Shown one piece after another: positions 1 through 10,779 of a DNA stretch of 64,000 nucleotides (position 1 is the first letter of the stretch; each line of letters opens with the position of its first letter). The stretch comes from Diploptera punctata. Its lineage: Eukaryota > Arthropoda > Insecta > Blattodea > Blaberidae. Position numbers and translations under genes: made by a program. The notes beneath the pieces are model-generated. The model saw nothing but the letters and a program-made list of their open reading frames with translations, ran no database searches and had not been told where the DNA came from. Location of the stretch: the NCBI GenBank assembly GCA_030220185.1, contig JASPKZ010005710.1:1116001-1180000 (forward strand), written 5' to 3'.

Positions 1-731
1 CTGACCATATGTCACCCTTATAGCGGCACCTTTGTGTTTGACACATGTGGATGTGAGGCCTACAGCCACCTGTTAAGCCAAGGACCTTCTAAGTCTTTAT
101 CACCATGAAATTTTCCCATATTTCAATTAATAAGTAAATACCTAGGTATGAAAATCAGATTTTATTATTAACACATCTTTAGTACAGGAAATTCTGTAAC
201 CTCATTATGGTATATAGATATTTTTAATGCATTTTTCTAACTATACCATCTTGCTTAAAAATCACATTTTAAATATGGATATAATTTGTGTAATATGATA
301 TTTCTTTAATGATAACCATACATCTGGATTGGATAATTTTGGAATCATATGATCTTACCTCACATAAAACTATTTTTACATTATTACTTTCACTATTTTT
401 TATCTGTATCTATTAGCACAAAAGACATAATCTTCTATTTTAAGAATTGTTGCAACTTGAACAACAATTATATTTTTCATTTATAACATTTAAGAACAAG
501 AAATGTGTGTGTATATGTAAAATATGCAGTTATGCAGTTTATTATTATTATTATTTTTATTATTAATGATATTGAATGAAGAATAATTTTTGAAGCATGG
601 TTGGTATTTGAAGATTTTCAATATAGAGTATTAAAATCTAAGTTATGTAGGTAGGAAATAACACCATGAGGTTTATTTTAATTAATTTTGAGTTGTTTTT
701 GACTCGCCTCATATTTCTTGACTCCCATGCA

Positions 732-768
732 GACCCAGGTTTCGTCACTGCATTTGTGACATTATCGA
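732..768 (-). ncRNA. Hammerhead-like core, left arm of FB1
   Basis: Minus-strand copy of the same module: UCGAUAA, stem II GUCAC/GUGAC, GAA, ACCUGGGU and C at the expected cleavage site. The core has substitutions. Confidence 0.5.
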
Positions 769-804
769 TGCAACACAACTCAGAGTTATGATCGTGATGT
801 TGCA

Positions 805-841
805 TTGATAATGTCACAAATGCAGTGACGAAACCTGGGTT
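805..841 (+). ncRNA. Hammerhead-like core, right arm of FB1
   Basis: UUGAUAA (core CUGANGA with C3 and G8 changed), U, stem II GUCAC/GUGAC with loop AAAUGCA, GAA, then ACCUGGGU as a near-palindromic stem III. Flanking UGCA/UGCA gives 4 bp of stem I. The cleavage-site base is U rather than C and two core bases differ, so activity is doubtful. A donor-like GAG|GTGAGT follows 24 bases on. Confidence 0.55.
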
Positions 842-2152
842 TGCATGGGAGTCAAGAAATATGAGGTGAGTCAAAAAAACAATTCAAAATTAATTATTAA
901 AATCTAATTTAAATTTAAAGATTTGCTTAATATTTTCTTTAATGTGAAAAGTGTTAGTTATATGTATTAGAGAATGATTGTTATGGTAAATACTTAGCTA
1001 TAACTTTGATTCTTAATTAAATTTTTAGTTCAAATTTAGTCCTACTTCAAAAGTTCTTCTCATTATTAGATTTACGGTATATGTGATGTGAAAGGGTTGG
1101 TAGTGTTCATTTTATATTCATAAGAAAGAAATTTAGTTTAAATGTTTGTCTTTCACAAGGACAGAAATTTGTAATGGAGGTACATTACATTGTCTCGAAT
1201 GACAAAATGATATTAAATATGATATAAATGAAAACTACCAGCCTGGTGTGATTTTAGAAAAGTCATTCCCTTCCCATTTTTTCTCGTAAAATTAAAGAAT
1301 TCTTGTGTGCAAATATCAGCTATGTAATAAAAAAAAATGAAGGTTTTTTAAAAAAAATAGTAACAGATAAATACAGGGCCATAGCAAGAGGGGCCATTGT
1401 GGACAGTGCCCATTCTATATTATTTTTTGCCTGAACTAGCAATGAGATTTGAATTACAAACTAAAAATATTATCTTAACTACTAAATTCTTCAGGTTTGA
1501 AATCTATACCATTCAAAACCTTAATCATTTCCAGAATAATACATTACATAATTTCTGTGTGTAATGCTATGATTTAATGAAGATATATTCTTTTATAGTT
1601 CATTTGTTTGTTTTAATTAATTACTATTTTATGAAACATAAAAAGTACTATATTATTCCCTAAGACATTAAAGGGCTTTATTATACCTGCCAATTTATAT
1701 TATATCCATTATTAAGACAATGTTTAACAAATAGTATTGTTCAAACAAGTTTTATTTTCTTCAATAATAATGAACTAAACCATAAAATATTGTACGCACT
1801 TTGGGCATTACTTGATTAGTCCGTCGGGCAACTTACAAACACTCACCACATAAATCTGTTGCCCACGAGGAACATAATTTTCTTGATACATAAATAGCTT
1901 TTACAGATATTTAAAAAAATAAGATTCTCAATAAAATGTTAGGCCTACTGTAATTATAAAAACTCACAACTTTTCATTTATGTTATTGATGACAAAAAGG
2001 GAAATGTTTGTATAAAAATATTTAGAATTCACAAGATTTTTTAATCTCGTTTATAATTCATGATGGCGGCAAATCATCCAGAAATAATGGCATTTTGACA
2101 GATTATTTAGTAAAAGTTTTAGTAAAGAATAAGTTATATATTCATTAATTTA

Positions 2153-2330
2153 TTAATAGTGAGTGGAGAACATATTTTAATCGACTCACCTCATACATTT
2201 TCAAACTTCTTTGATACCGACGGTTTCAGATAAAATCATGTCCTCCTTCAGTCATGGCTTCCAAAGAAGTTTGAAAATGTATGAGGCGAGTCGATTAAAA
2301 TATGTTCTCCACTCACTATTAATGATATAA
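2153..2330. repeat. Foldback element FB2
   Basis: Arms of about 64 bases (2153-2217 and 2262-2326) are nearly perfect inverted copies. The single-copy centre reads on the minus strand as a decayed hammerhead: CUGAAGGA ... GAAACCG. GTATGAG|GTGAGT lies in the left arm on the minus strand. Confidence 0.8.
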
Positions 2331-2375
2331 CCTCATAATGTTTACTTCCCAATATTAATTTAAATATCATTAATT

Positions 2376-2763
2376 TATTAATTAAATAAAAATAAAACGT
2401 AGTTTTATTTGATTTTCATATTTATTATATAATTCAGTGACAGCTGTTTCGGTACACTGTACCTTCTTCAGACATGTTAACAAATTATGAATTGTGTTCC
2501 AACTGATCTAAGCAACAATACAACAATATTTATTTAAATTTTTAAATTTAACAAAGGGGATTAATTCAAATCAAGTTGAGAATTTAACAGTTTTTTACTA
2601 CTTTTAAATTTATTAATTTCTACAGCCTCCAAAAGATCTAACTTCTTACCCTTATCACAAATATGTAAAATTTCAAAATTTGGATCGAAACAATGATTAA
2701 ATTGGAATAGATGGTTAGCATATTTTGAATTTTCTAAATTTCTGTTATATGCTCTCATGTGTT
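2376..2763 (-). mobile_element. Penelope-like element 3' end, minus copy of an inverted pair
   Basis: The minus strand encodes the tail of a GIY-YIG endonuclease domain: KEHMRAYNRN, then SKYANHLFQFNHCF, ILHICDKGKKLDLLE and LLNSQLDLN. Penelope-like proteins end this way (R..EH, H at the NH.F position, E in LE..EI). A stop falls directly after LDLN where the partner copy reads ESPLLN. The copy ends with a hammerhead-like motif and an A/T-rich tail. Confidence 0.8.
2439..2471 (-). ncRNA. Hammerhead-like motif at Penelope-like 3' end
   Basis: Minus strand: CUGAAGA, A, stem II GGUAC/GUACC with loop AGU, GAA, palindromic ACAGCUGU, C. The core is intact. Stem III has no room for a loop in one molecule, so two copies would have to pair. 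Stem I is weak (2 bp next to the core). Confidence 0.6.
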
Positions 2764-2766
2764 CCT

Positions 2767-3123
2767 TCAAAATATGCTAACCACCTATTCCAATTTAATC
2801 ATTGTTTCGATCCAAATTTTGAAATCTTACATATTTGTGATAAGGGTAAGAAGTTAGATCTTTTGGAGACTGTAGAAATTAATAAATTTAAAAGTAGTAA
2901 AAAACTGTTAAATTCTCAACTTGATTTGAATGAATCCCCTTTGTTAAATTAAAAAAATTAAATAAATATTGTTGTATTGTTGCTTAGATCAGTTGGAACA
3001 CAATTCATAATTTGTTAACATGTCTGAAGAAGGTACAGTGTACCGAAACAGCTGTCACTGAATTATATAATAAATATGAAAATCAAATAAAACTATGTTT
3101 TATTTTTATTTAATTAATAAATA
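2767..3123 (+). mobile_element. Penelope-like element 3' end, plus copy of an inverted pair
   Basis: This is the head-to-head partner of the preceding copy, truncated about 50 bases further in. It encodes SKYANHLFQFNHCFDPN through LLNSQLDLNESPLLN and a stop at 2950-2952. The two copies differ by only a few bases, indicating a common origin. It lacks the GIY-YIG catalytic N-terminus and all of the reverse transcriptase. Confidence 0.8.
3024..3056 (+). ncRNA. Hammerhead-like motif at Penelope-like 3' end
   Basis: Plus-strand duplicate of the 2439-2471 motif with identical core, 5 bp stem II and palindromic ACAGCUGU stem III. Confidence 0.6.
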
Positions 3124-3159
3124 TGGATTTTCATCAAGTAAACACCAACTCAATTGATC

Positions 3160-3245
3160 ATTAATTTATGTTGAGGTTTTTTTTGACTCACCAACTCCCT
3201 TGCAGACCCGGGTTTCATCACTGCATTTCCTACCTACATAACTTA
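3160..3245 (-). repeat. Single decayed FB1-type arm
   Basis: Related to one FB1 arm. On the minus strand it has GAA followed by a perfectly palindromic ACCCGGGT and C (3205-3216), but stem II and the CUGANGA box are lost. The outer 20 bases match, inverted, the sequence at 640-660. Confidence 0.5.
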
Positions 3246-3924
3246 TATTCATTAATTTATACAACATTTGATTGAATTTATTGAGTTGCAATGTTTTGGT
3301 AGAATGGCCTTGTATGTTCTATAGCTTACAAATCAAGAAATATTTGTGAATCAGGTTCAACAACTTTCAAACAATTACGTACCAGATCTGATAATTTCAT
3401 TTAAACAATATTTCAGTGGTAGTGATCGTGATTGGTTCAAACTGACACAGGATGTAAATTGGATCGATCAATATTCAATGACCAGCATATGAACAAAAAA
3501 TCTTTATTGTATGCGGTGAACCTAAAAAAGGCTATTCTTAAATGTATTGTCCTTATTTTTCAATTATTTTTATATTTGTATAACGTAAAATACTTTATTA
3601 ACAGAATTTGTATTTAAATAACAGTATAATATAACTTATTCTTGATCTGTCATTTTTCTGTTTGGTTGCTATGTCATCAGATATTGGTGACCTGTTAGGT
3701 CAAGGCTTGCTACAGAAGCAAATCCTTCCTAATTTTCATGTGGAAAACATACATTTTCTTTATGAACACAATGTCCTTGACTGAGCTTTATCATGCTTTA
3801 TGAGTTGTCAGAAAAAAGGATGCTACACTATAAATCTAAATTTAAAGCAAATAGAATTTATCAATATTAATAAAATTCATCGTTAAAACCGTTGAGGTGG
3901 ATAGTCATAAAATAAAATAAGTTA

Positions 3925-4132
3925 AAATGTACCTTCTTAGGTCAGAGCCGTTGTCCTCAACTTATAAAATATGTATGCTTTTTGCCTGAAGGCCTTTCAG
4001 AATCTCTATTCCATCTCTTCAGCAGGTCTTTCTTTGCTCCATTACTTATAGCAAAGAAAGAAAGAAAGACCTGCTGAAGATGGAATATTTTATAAGTTGA
4101 GGACGATGGCTCTGGCTTAAGAAGGTACATTT
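3925..4132. repeat. Foldback with two pairs of inverted arms
   Basis: 3929-3970 is inverted at 4085-4130, and the inner AGGTCTTTCTTTGCT is inverted at about 4052-4072. CTGAAGATGG is present in both inner arms, but no GAAAC follows, so only half of the hammerhead signature remains. Confidence 0.65.
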
Positions 4133-5183
4133 TAACTTGTTTTATTTTATAAATAAAATTTACCTACTTTACTGGATGAATAAGAGTGCAGTTATCTTTC
4201 CTTAAATATATAAATAAGTTGACATATTTGATTCTTTTCTCTAAAATATACATATAAAAAAAAAAAATTTAAATGACATTAAGGTACAAGAGTAAAATCT
4301 TTTAGAGTGGTTATTTTGCTCAAGATGATGATTATGATACTAATAATGATAATGATATATTTAGTGTTTGTGAGAAAGTTTTTATTTTAAACCAAAATGT
4401 TTTAAATGATCAGAAATGCAGTCATTAGAAAACAACAAGACATTTTTATTATATTTTGAGTACTAATAAATTTATCCCTGCTACAATTGGACAGCCCCTC
4501 CTGGTGTAAAAAAGTTGAATTGGCTATGGCCCTGAATGGACATATACATTTATGTGTATTAGATCTTATGAAAAAAATAATGGTATATATTTTCACTATA
4601 TTGACCCATTGATCAAGATAGTTGTTTACATTGGTTAATGGGGTTTAATATGAGTAGGCAGATATGTATTAGAAATTTTCCAGATAAATACACCTTGTGT
4701 AATATATTTCCTGTAAAGTAATTAATGATTTTTACCTCTATTCTTTTATAATATAGAATTAGATTTTTTATAACTGTGGAACATTTATGCTCAAGTTATA
4801 TAGAAAAAGTATTGGAAGATTTATGACAATGCCTGTGAATTCTAATCCAACATAGAAATTAATAATTACATATAAAGGACAAATAAAAGTAAAAAATATC
4901 TGAAGTATGTGTGTGTGTTTAACTTTTATAGGAATTAATCACTATGAGGTTTAATTTATCAACGTGTGTGTGTATTTTCCTTCTGATGGATTAGAGGTTA
5001 CTATATATACAATGCGTTCGTAGCTCGGCCGGACCATTCCACTGCGGTCTTGCACTGGGTGAGGATTGACACACCTTCCATCCGAGTTACTTGTACACGA
5101 CACATCAGTTGAGTTGGATCTGTCACTCGAGTAAAGATGTCTGTGCTAGTGTTTAAGAGTAAATTGTGTTGTCTCTTGGTGAC

Positions 5184-5932
5184 TATTTAACTCATGTCCC
5201 AAATGGGAGTCAATGACCAATCACGTTTCAATGATTTCTGTTTTACAACCAATCAGAGTCGTGTTTCACGAAATATTTATCAGTGTTATAATTACCATAA
5301 TAAAGAAGGCTCCTCCTTTTTAATATTCTGAACAAGTCTGACCATTATTTTGCAGTGACTGAGCCTGTGAGAAATACGGCTACCAGATTGTATATATAGT
5401 GCATGAATTTCAACACATGCCGCATGCGGGGGTTAATATAAAAACATTTGTAGATTGATTATACCACCAAAAAAAGAAACCACTGTTTGCACATTCTAAA
5501 ATGTATTTTTTCCCAGGTAACAATCCAGAAAAATTCATATTTACATCACACGACATCAGAAATGAATTAATATACAGTTTGATGTTTCATTTTTTCTCCA
5601 CTAGAGAGCATTCTTACAATATTGTGTTCCTTTGGCAATAAATAGTATGATCTGGTTGCAGTGATAAACAAAAGAAGCAGATGAAGCGTACCTAACGCTT
5701 CTCATTTGTTTTCAAACACCGCCGTTTACATTAAATATATACATATTTTAAAATAACTATAGTTAAATAATGATTTGTGAGTAAACAGCTTAATTTTATT
5801 CGTTAAATAGTCCTAACAAATGCCACTTTTGATTTCCAAATTCTCTAGATAAATTCACTCCTCACTTCGTGAGTCGTGAATTTATCAATAATTTGGAAAT
5901 CACTCGTGGCATTACTTATGATAAATTGTCCA
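5184..5932 (+). repeat. 700-bp repeat 'R7', copy 1
   Basis: Begins GACTATTTAACTCATG and ends ...GGCATTACTTATGATAA. The front holds two ACCAATCA boxes about 30 bases apart and, ~190 bases on, TTGTATATATAGTGCATG, resembling a CCAAT/TATA promoter. GTTAAATAGTC near 5802 mirrors the start. The end holds a ~40-base inverted repeat around CTCACTTCGTGAG. No coding capacity. Inserted in the transposon above. Confidence 0.8.
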
Positions 5933-5949
5933 CTAATAATGGTTGAGTA

Positions 5950-6275
5950 CATTTTAGAACAAATTTTTCTGTATGATGCATATGTGAAATACTCATATGC
6001 AAGAGGGTGTCATACAGAAATTCAACATCGGTTTGCAGGTGTTTGAATTCCTAGCATGTCAACTATTCATGACCTTGTCAATAAAGTCAGGCATACAGGA
6101 TTCTTTTAACAAGAAACATGTTCAACAATGCCATATGCTGACAGAAGAGAAGCTTGATGAACTAGGAGTCTGGTTAGAGCACTCACCCCAAAAATCATTG
6201 CAACGTTTAGCGCAAAAGATTACATTTCCAAGACGTCAGCTTTTGAGGCAACGAAACTTCTGAAACATAAGCCGT
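5950..6275 (+). pseudogene. DUF4817-type transposase fragment
   Basis: Across three frames one can read VEYILEQIFLYDAYVKY, then HTEIQHRFAGV and IPSMSTIHDLVNKVRHTGFF, then the intact stretch MLTEEKLDELGVWLEHSP and QKSLQRLAQK, then ISKTSAFEATKLLKHKP. This order (FRxxF-type box, TIHxLVxKxxxTG, LTEEKLDE, SLxRLAQ, SKxSAxxATKLL) is that of the DUF4817/helix-turn-helix region of insect mariner-like transposases. At least two frameshifts and stops are present. No DDE catalytic region follows. Confidence 0.75.
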
Positions 6276-6659
6276 AAAGGGTAAGTTAGTACAGTAGTAA
6301 TTTTTAATTTTAGCACAGTTGGTAGTGCTCCGTACCAATGACTTGCCGGTTGTGTATGTGTAACTCTGGCGGAAGGTGTGCCAATACTCAACCAGTACAA
6401 GACTTCTGTGGAGCAGTCCGGTCAAGCTATGAATGCATTCTAGTAAACTTTGCTTTTAGTTCAGAAATTTGCAGGTTCAATCCTGACTGGGGAGAAATGT
6501 TTTTAAGCGTGTAAAAATCCTGATGATTGTGGTTTCCATCATAACTAACTGGCACTATCAAACCCGGAGATTCATGGCTGTACAGACATAAGCTCTTCAT
6601 ACACCCCTAAACTGAACTAATATTTTCAAATAATTCCTTGTATAATTATCTCCCTCATA

Positions 6660-7358
6660 GATAGATCAATGGTTGATTAATGTCTTTGACATCGTCCGAT
6701 TCCTAATAGCCAATTTTGTCGGTCCATCCAATCTCCAGGTTGTAGATGTTTCTCCTTCATGTATAAACATATTCTCTGACTCTTCCTCTGCCTCATCTTC
6801 CCTCAGGTTTCCATTCCAAAACAGATTTTGGTAGCCGATCCTCTTCCATTCGCTGGACATGTCCGTACCATCTTAATTGCTGTGTTTTTGTTGTTAATGG
6901 CCAAAGTTCTGCTCCATAAGTAATGATGCTTTTAACAATTGTATGATATATATTCATTTTATTTTTATTACTTATTTTTTTTTTAAGGATGGAAAAATCC
7001 AAGGAGCAAGTCCTCCGGGAGGGACTTTAAGCCATGTGTCCCGATTCTGAAGATTTTCAGGCTCGTAAAAGATTCTTAAGCCTGAATGAAAAGGCTTCTA
7101 AGCAAAATTTACTGAATTTCCCCGTCCTAGTATTACCTTGGTTTCCTAGATGTCAGTATGAGGTGGAACGCTGACCACGGACCACTCAAATGACATCTAT
7201 ACGAATACAAGTGTAACTAAATTAGTATGGTTCAAATTCTTCCCTGTAGGGGGAGAGCACATAAATCTCTGTTAAGGGAAACATGGGCTTACACGACACG
7301 ACAATATTTTTATCCCACAGTATTCCATTAAAGCAAGCAATTGCAAATTTTCCTTTTC
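6660..7358 (-). mobile_element. LINE family C 3' end inserted in LINE B
   Basis: The minus strand encodes KMNIYHTIVKSIITYGAELW, then QLRWYGHVQRMEEDRLPK and VLEWKPEGR, the C-terminal segment of a non-LTR retrotransposon protein. The 3' end (AAAGACATTAATCAA...GATCTATC) matches the copy at 43221-43551. 5'-truncated, with a 12-base target duplication; it is itself broken by a SINE. Confidence 0.75.
6969..7305 (+). mobile_element. SINE-V copy inside LINE C, head missing
   Basis: Matches 62405-62700 (AAGGAGCAAGTCCTCCGGGAGG ... TTCTTCCCTGTAGGGG). TATTTTTAT occurs on both sides (about 6959 and 7303) as a target duplication. The tRNA-like head is absent. This is the third level of nesting: SINE in LINE C in LINE B. 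Confidence 0.75.
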
Positions 7359-7545
7359 ATCTCCCTCATATGGTGGTTAATATTATTTTCCTACCATATT
7401 CTTAGCATATCTACTGGGCACTTTCCCTCTGGTTTCCCTACAAGAAGTTTCATGGCCTCTTTCATTGCCTATTCTTGCTAGCTCTACATATGCATGAATG
7501 GATTAATTAGGTTCCCTATTAAATCAAATTACAGTGGGGGATAAC

Positions 7546-7850
7546 CTATGAGCTGTTTATGAATGAGTTGGATAAAATGTTTTACATCTCACTTTATAAA
7601 GTTTTGTGTTTTCTCGATACTGGTTTTAAAGGCAATTTGCCTTCATCTTCAGTTAAACTCCAACTGTTGAATTTTTGCCAATATCACTATCTTGTGAACT
7701 GTCATCTGATTCTCCTGAATGACATATCATCAGTCGATAAGATATTACTGAAGATGACACCAATTAGGCTTTGAAACGGGTGTAATTAGAAAACTGGATA
7801 TGGGGTGAGGTATAAAGAATGTTTATTTAAATCTTGATTTTATAAGTTAT
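7546..7850. repeat. Foldback with decayed hammerhead modules
   Basis: CTGAAGATGA occurs on the minus strand (core 7646-7652) and on the plus strand (7748-7754). GAAAC follows on the plus strand at 7773-7777 and AAAAC on the minus strand. Donor-like GTGAGG (7805) and minus-strand GTGAGA lie outside. Stem pairing is degraded. Confidence 0.5.
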
Positions 7851-8049
7851 TCATAGATTTACTGTGAATGATGTTTTCAAAACTGCAGCAAGTTGCAGTA
7901 AGGAATTTTTTATGGTTGTTTGTGCATTTATTTTCTATCTCTCTTACAGCATATACCTGACTAAACAATGATATCTGGGGATCATTGACCCCTTCTGTTT
8001 TTAAGAACCTACCAATCCACACTTTCACTAAAATAACCATTCCTCAATA

Positions 8050-8176
8050 TTTAATTTTAAGAAGTGATATTTTGAGGTTATTTTAGTTATATTATTTTTA
8101 GTCTGATCCTCTTACCTCAATATTAATGTTGATTTGTTCCTGGACATGTTTCAAAACAAATCTGTTTTATCGTCAG
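8050..8176 (-). repeat. Single foldback arm with hammerhead
   Basis: 8050-8152 is duplicated directly at 9520-9945 (there broken by a SINE) and inverted at 9983-10060. It ends at the hammerhead core, where SINE-I-like sequence begins. Confidence 0.75.
8143..8176 (-). ncRNA. Hammerhead-like motif
   Basis: CUGACGA, U, stem II AAAAC/GUUUU with loop AGAUUU, GAA, palindromic ACAUGU, C. All conserved core positions are present. A donor-like TTGAG|GTAAGA begins 27 bases downstream on the same strand. Stem I is poor. Confidence 0.65.
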
Positions 8177-8179
8177 CTA

Positions 8180-8250
8180 AAAGCCAAAGGTCCTGGGTTC
8201 GAGTCCCTGTCTGAGCGTATAATTTTTCTCTTCAAATATGATTAATCCTT
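8180..8250 (+). mobile_element. SINE-I fragment (B box and tail)
   Basis: GGTCCTGGGTTCGAGTCCC then TTTTTCTCTTCAAATATGATT matches the 3' half of the SINE-I copies at 13.5 and 15.1 kb. Confidence 0.65.
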
Positions 8251-8539
8251 AAGTTGTACATGTTTGATTCTCTACTTTTTGTAATTCTTTATCATATTTT
8301 AACATACATGGCTGGAAGTTTGTACTTTAGAAGAAAGACTTTGCTTGATTGAAGAAGTGGAGAAAAATCCAACAGAGAAAAGAGAGTTGTTACAGCTAAG
8401 CGCCTGGCTTACTACTGTCAACCCTTAATTTGATAATTGAAAAGAAAAAGGAAATCATACAGCAGGTCGATAAGTATGGTAGCCTACATGAGGCAAAAAG
8501 TTGAAGACGGTGAAAATTAACTATTTTGTCGTCATCATC

Positions 8540-8845
8540 AACATGGATTAAGCCCAATGGCCTGTTCCGATCTCATTATAGGTCGAATTGGTCCTTCCAT
8601 CTCTTCAGTGGTCTTCCCAACAATCTTCTCCCTTTTAGTTTATAATTATACATTCTTCTTGGTATGTGCTGTTCATTCATTCGTAATACGTGCTGAAGGT
8701 AAGCATTTTGATAGTATTTTATTCTTTCACAGAGATTAAATATATTAAGTTTTTCTTTTTATCGGTCCTTTGGTATCCTGCTATTGCTCTCAACATCTTC
8801 ATTTCTGCAGCCTCTATTTGTTTACTATCTGCCTTTGTTAATATC
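8540..8845 (-). mobile_element. LINE family A 3' end
   Basis: The minus strand reads LNIFNLCERIKYYQNAYLQH, then VLRMNEQHIPRRMYNYKLKG and RRLLGRPLKRWKDQF before stops. The 3' terminus has a short GATGATGAC tail, as in other copies. Confidence 0.65.
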
Positions 8846-8849
8846 CAGG

Positions 8850-9180
8850 ACTATCACCTCGACGTGGTGGGGGTGCCGAGTACTCAATGAACCAGATGAC
8901 CAAATCGGGGAAGTTTAGCTTTGTTAATTGATTAGAGGTGAGAGGAAACTAAGAATAGTCCGCAATGTGGGAGACGTCAGCCAGAAGGTTGATATTGACC
9001 AAGAAGTCTGCAACGGTCTATGAGGTGACGTGATACCAGGCAATCATCACAATGGCTAAAGGGGCGGAAGCAGTAACCCTCTAAAGGGGTTAATACTTAA
9101 GAGGAGCATGGATAGATGCTCTGAGACAGCAGCCCTGTCTCATTATCCTTACCCTGCACAGCGCTCGTAACGCGGTCAGG
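8850..9180. other. GC-richer unclassified stretch, probably a repeat
   Basis: Noticeably richer in G and C than its surroundings; begins ACTATCACCTCGACGTGG and ends CTCGTAACGCGGTCAGGGG. No frame, tRNA-like box or inverted ends were recognised. Confidence 0.3.
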
Positions 9181-9339
9181 GGACATTTATTACTACTGAT
9201 TCATCTCAAAACTATTTTGTTAAATAGTTTAATGTACTATAAATAAAAATGCTCAGAATATAATTATAGTAAATTACTGTGTTTTTTTTAATATGTGCAT
9301 ATAAATTTGACAATTTATATTAGTATTTTTTTACGTTCA

Positions 9340-9515
9340 CTAGCTTGGGAAGCATCGCTGCTTTTTACACAGCAGGACCAGATTTGATTCCCGATCATGA
9401 CAAGTTTCCTGGGTGAGATTTTTTGGGGATTTTTTTTCTCACCTATAAGACAAATGTCAGAAACTCTGAGGTCCAAATGGTCCCTGAACATGGACTGACC
9501 ATCATAATCATCATC
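9340..9515 (+). mobile_element. SINE-II copy, diverged
   Basis: AGCAGGACCAGATTTGATTCCCGATCATGACAAG... matches, in opposite orientation, the conserved SINE-II body at 30893-31050 (CCCGACCGGGAATCGAACC; GACATTTGTCTTACAGG). Ends in CATCATAATCATCATCAT. Confidence 0.65.
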
Positions 9516-9582
9516 ATATTTAATTTTAGGAAGTGATATTTTGAGGTTATTTTAATTATATTGTTTTCAGTCTGATCCTCTT

Positions 9583-9893
9583 GGGGGCACGCCATAGCGT
9601 AGTGGTTAAGGCACTGAGCTACAAGCCAGAGGGTCGAGGGTTCAAGTCCCGTTGGGGTGAGGATTTTTAAACTGACCTAAACCCTCTGGCGGCACTATGG
9701 TCCTGGGGTCGACGTAGCCTCTAACGGAAATGAGTACCAGATGCGTGTTCTGGGGGTAAAGGTGGCCGTCATGCAGGGCTGACAACCCGGCTGACATAAA
9801 GTGCCAATTGTCTAGAAAAAGTGGGAACCTTAACCTCCTACTACCCCAAGGGTCTCCGGGGCCTGTTGTGGGATCACTTTACTTTACTTTTTA
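9583..9893 (+). mobile_element. SINE-III, full-length, tRNA-derived
   Basis: Head GGGGCACGCCATAGCGTAGT with A box (TAGCGTAGTGGTTAAGG) and B box (GGTTCAAGTCC), a GC-rich body and a short ACTTT-repeat tail. Flanked by the 11-base duplication CTGATCCTCTT (9572-9582 and 9894-9904). Related copies at 28059 and 18416. Confidence 0.9.
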
Positions 9894-9958
9894 CTGATCC
9901 TCTTACCTCAATATTAATGTTGATTTGTTCTTGGACATGTTTCCAGAGTCTGGACAAG

Positions 9959-9992
9959 CTGATGATAAAACAGAATTGTTTTGAAACATGTC
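9959..9992 (+). ncRNA. Hammerhead-like motif
   Basis: CUGAUGA, U, stem II AAAAC/GUUUU with loop AGAAUU, GAA, palindromic ACAUGU (9986-9991), C. The core is canonical. TTGAG|GTAAGA starts 27 bases after the predicted cleavage base. Confidence 0.7.
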
Positions 9993-10076
9993 CAAGAACA
10001 AATCAACATTAATATTGAGGTAAGATGATCAGACTGAAAATAATATAATCATTATCATATTTGCCATGTTGAGTAT

Positions 10077-10775
10077 GACTATTTAACTCAGGCCCCAAAT
10101 GGGACTCAATTACCAATCACGTTTCAATGATTTCTGTTTTACAACCAATCAGAGTCGTGTTTCACGAAATATTTATCAGTGTTATAATTACCATATTAAA
10201 CAAAGCTCCTCCTTTTTAATATTCTAAACAGGTCTGACCATTATTTTGCAGTGACTGAGCCTGTGAGAAATACGGCTACCAGATTGTATATATAGTGCAT
10301 GGATGTGAACACATACCGCATGTGGGAGTTAATATAAAAACATTTGTAGCAATTGATTATACCACCAAAAAAAGAAACCACTGTTCGCACTTTCTTAAAT
10401 GTATTTTTTCCCAGGTAACAATCCAGACAGATATAATTGTCATATTTACATCATACAACATTAGAAATGAATTAATATACAGTTCGATGTGTTTCATTTT
10501 TTCTTCACTAGAGAGCATTCTTACAATATTGCATTCCTTTGGCAATAAATAGTATGATCTGGTTGCAGTGACAAACAAAAGAAGCAGATGAAGCGTACCT
10601 ATCGCTTCTCATTTGTTTTCAAACATCACCGTTTACATTAAATATATAAATATTTTAAAATAACTGTAGTTAAATAATGATTTGTGAGTAAACAGCTTAA
10701 TTTTATTTGTTAAATAGTCCTAACAAATGCCACTCTTGATTCGTGAATTTATCGATAATTTGGAAATCACTCGTG
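10077..10775 (+). repeat. R7 repeat, copy 2
   Basis: Nearly full copy of the 5184-5932 repeat including both ACCAATCA boxes, the TATATATAG element and GTTAAATAGTC. The terminal inverted repeat is partly deleted. Confidence 0.85.
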
Positions 10776-10779
10776 AATA

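Larger units (their letters stand above)
672..895. repeat. Foldback element FB1 (inverted hammerhead modules)
   Basis: About 95-base arms (672-768 and 805-895) are inverted copies around a short centre. Each arm carries a hammerhead-like core and, outside it, a donor-like sequence (ATGAG|GTGAGT on the right; GC in place of GT on the left). The apparent open reading frame across it is a by-product of the inverted repeat. Confidence 0.85.
5018..6445 (+). mobile_element. Tc1/mariner-like transposon remnant with ~85 bp terminal inverted repeats
   Basis: The terminus near 5018-5100 (AATGCGTTCGTAGCTCGGCC...) recurs inverted at about 6358-6443 with scattered differences. Between them lies a decayed transposase N-terminus with a DUF4817-type helix-turn-helix. 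A ~750 bp copy of another repeat (5184-5932) interrupts the front of the element. The far catalytic part is missing, so this is a deleted, nested copy. Confidence 0.65.
6545..7520 (-). mobile_element. LINE family B 3' remnant, split by a nested insertion
   Basis: The outer parts (6545-6659 and 7359-7510) encode, on the minus strand, a decayed version of the tail seen in the cleaner copy at 31521-32341 (KPEGKRPVGRP..., DWKTLAHDRDVWRAYV). They are separated by an insertion flanked by the 12-base duplication ATCTCCCTCATA (6648-6659 and 7359-7370). Confidence 0.75.
9520..10060. repeat. Foldback with hammerhead, split by a SINE
   Basis: 9894-9945 is inverted at 9983-10034, and the left arm continues on the other side of the SINE to 9520. 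Only the right half has a full hammerhead core; the left stops at GACATGTTTCC. Confidence 0.8.

Noticed and set aside
638..874. 78-codon minus-strand gene
   Set aside because: Lies wholly in the FB1 inverted repeat and has no recognisable domain.
5380..5405. Promoter of a nearby host gene (CCAAT and TATA boxes)
   Set aside because: The boxes recur in every R7 copy and no host coding exon follows; kept only as a feature of the repeat.
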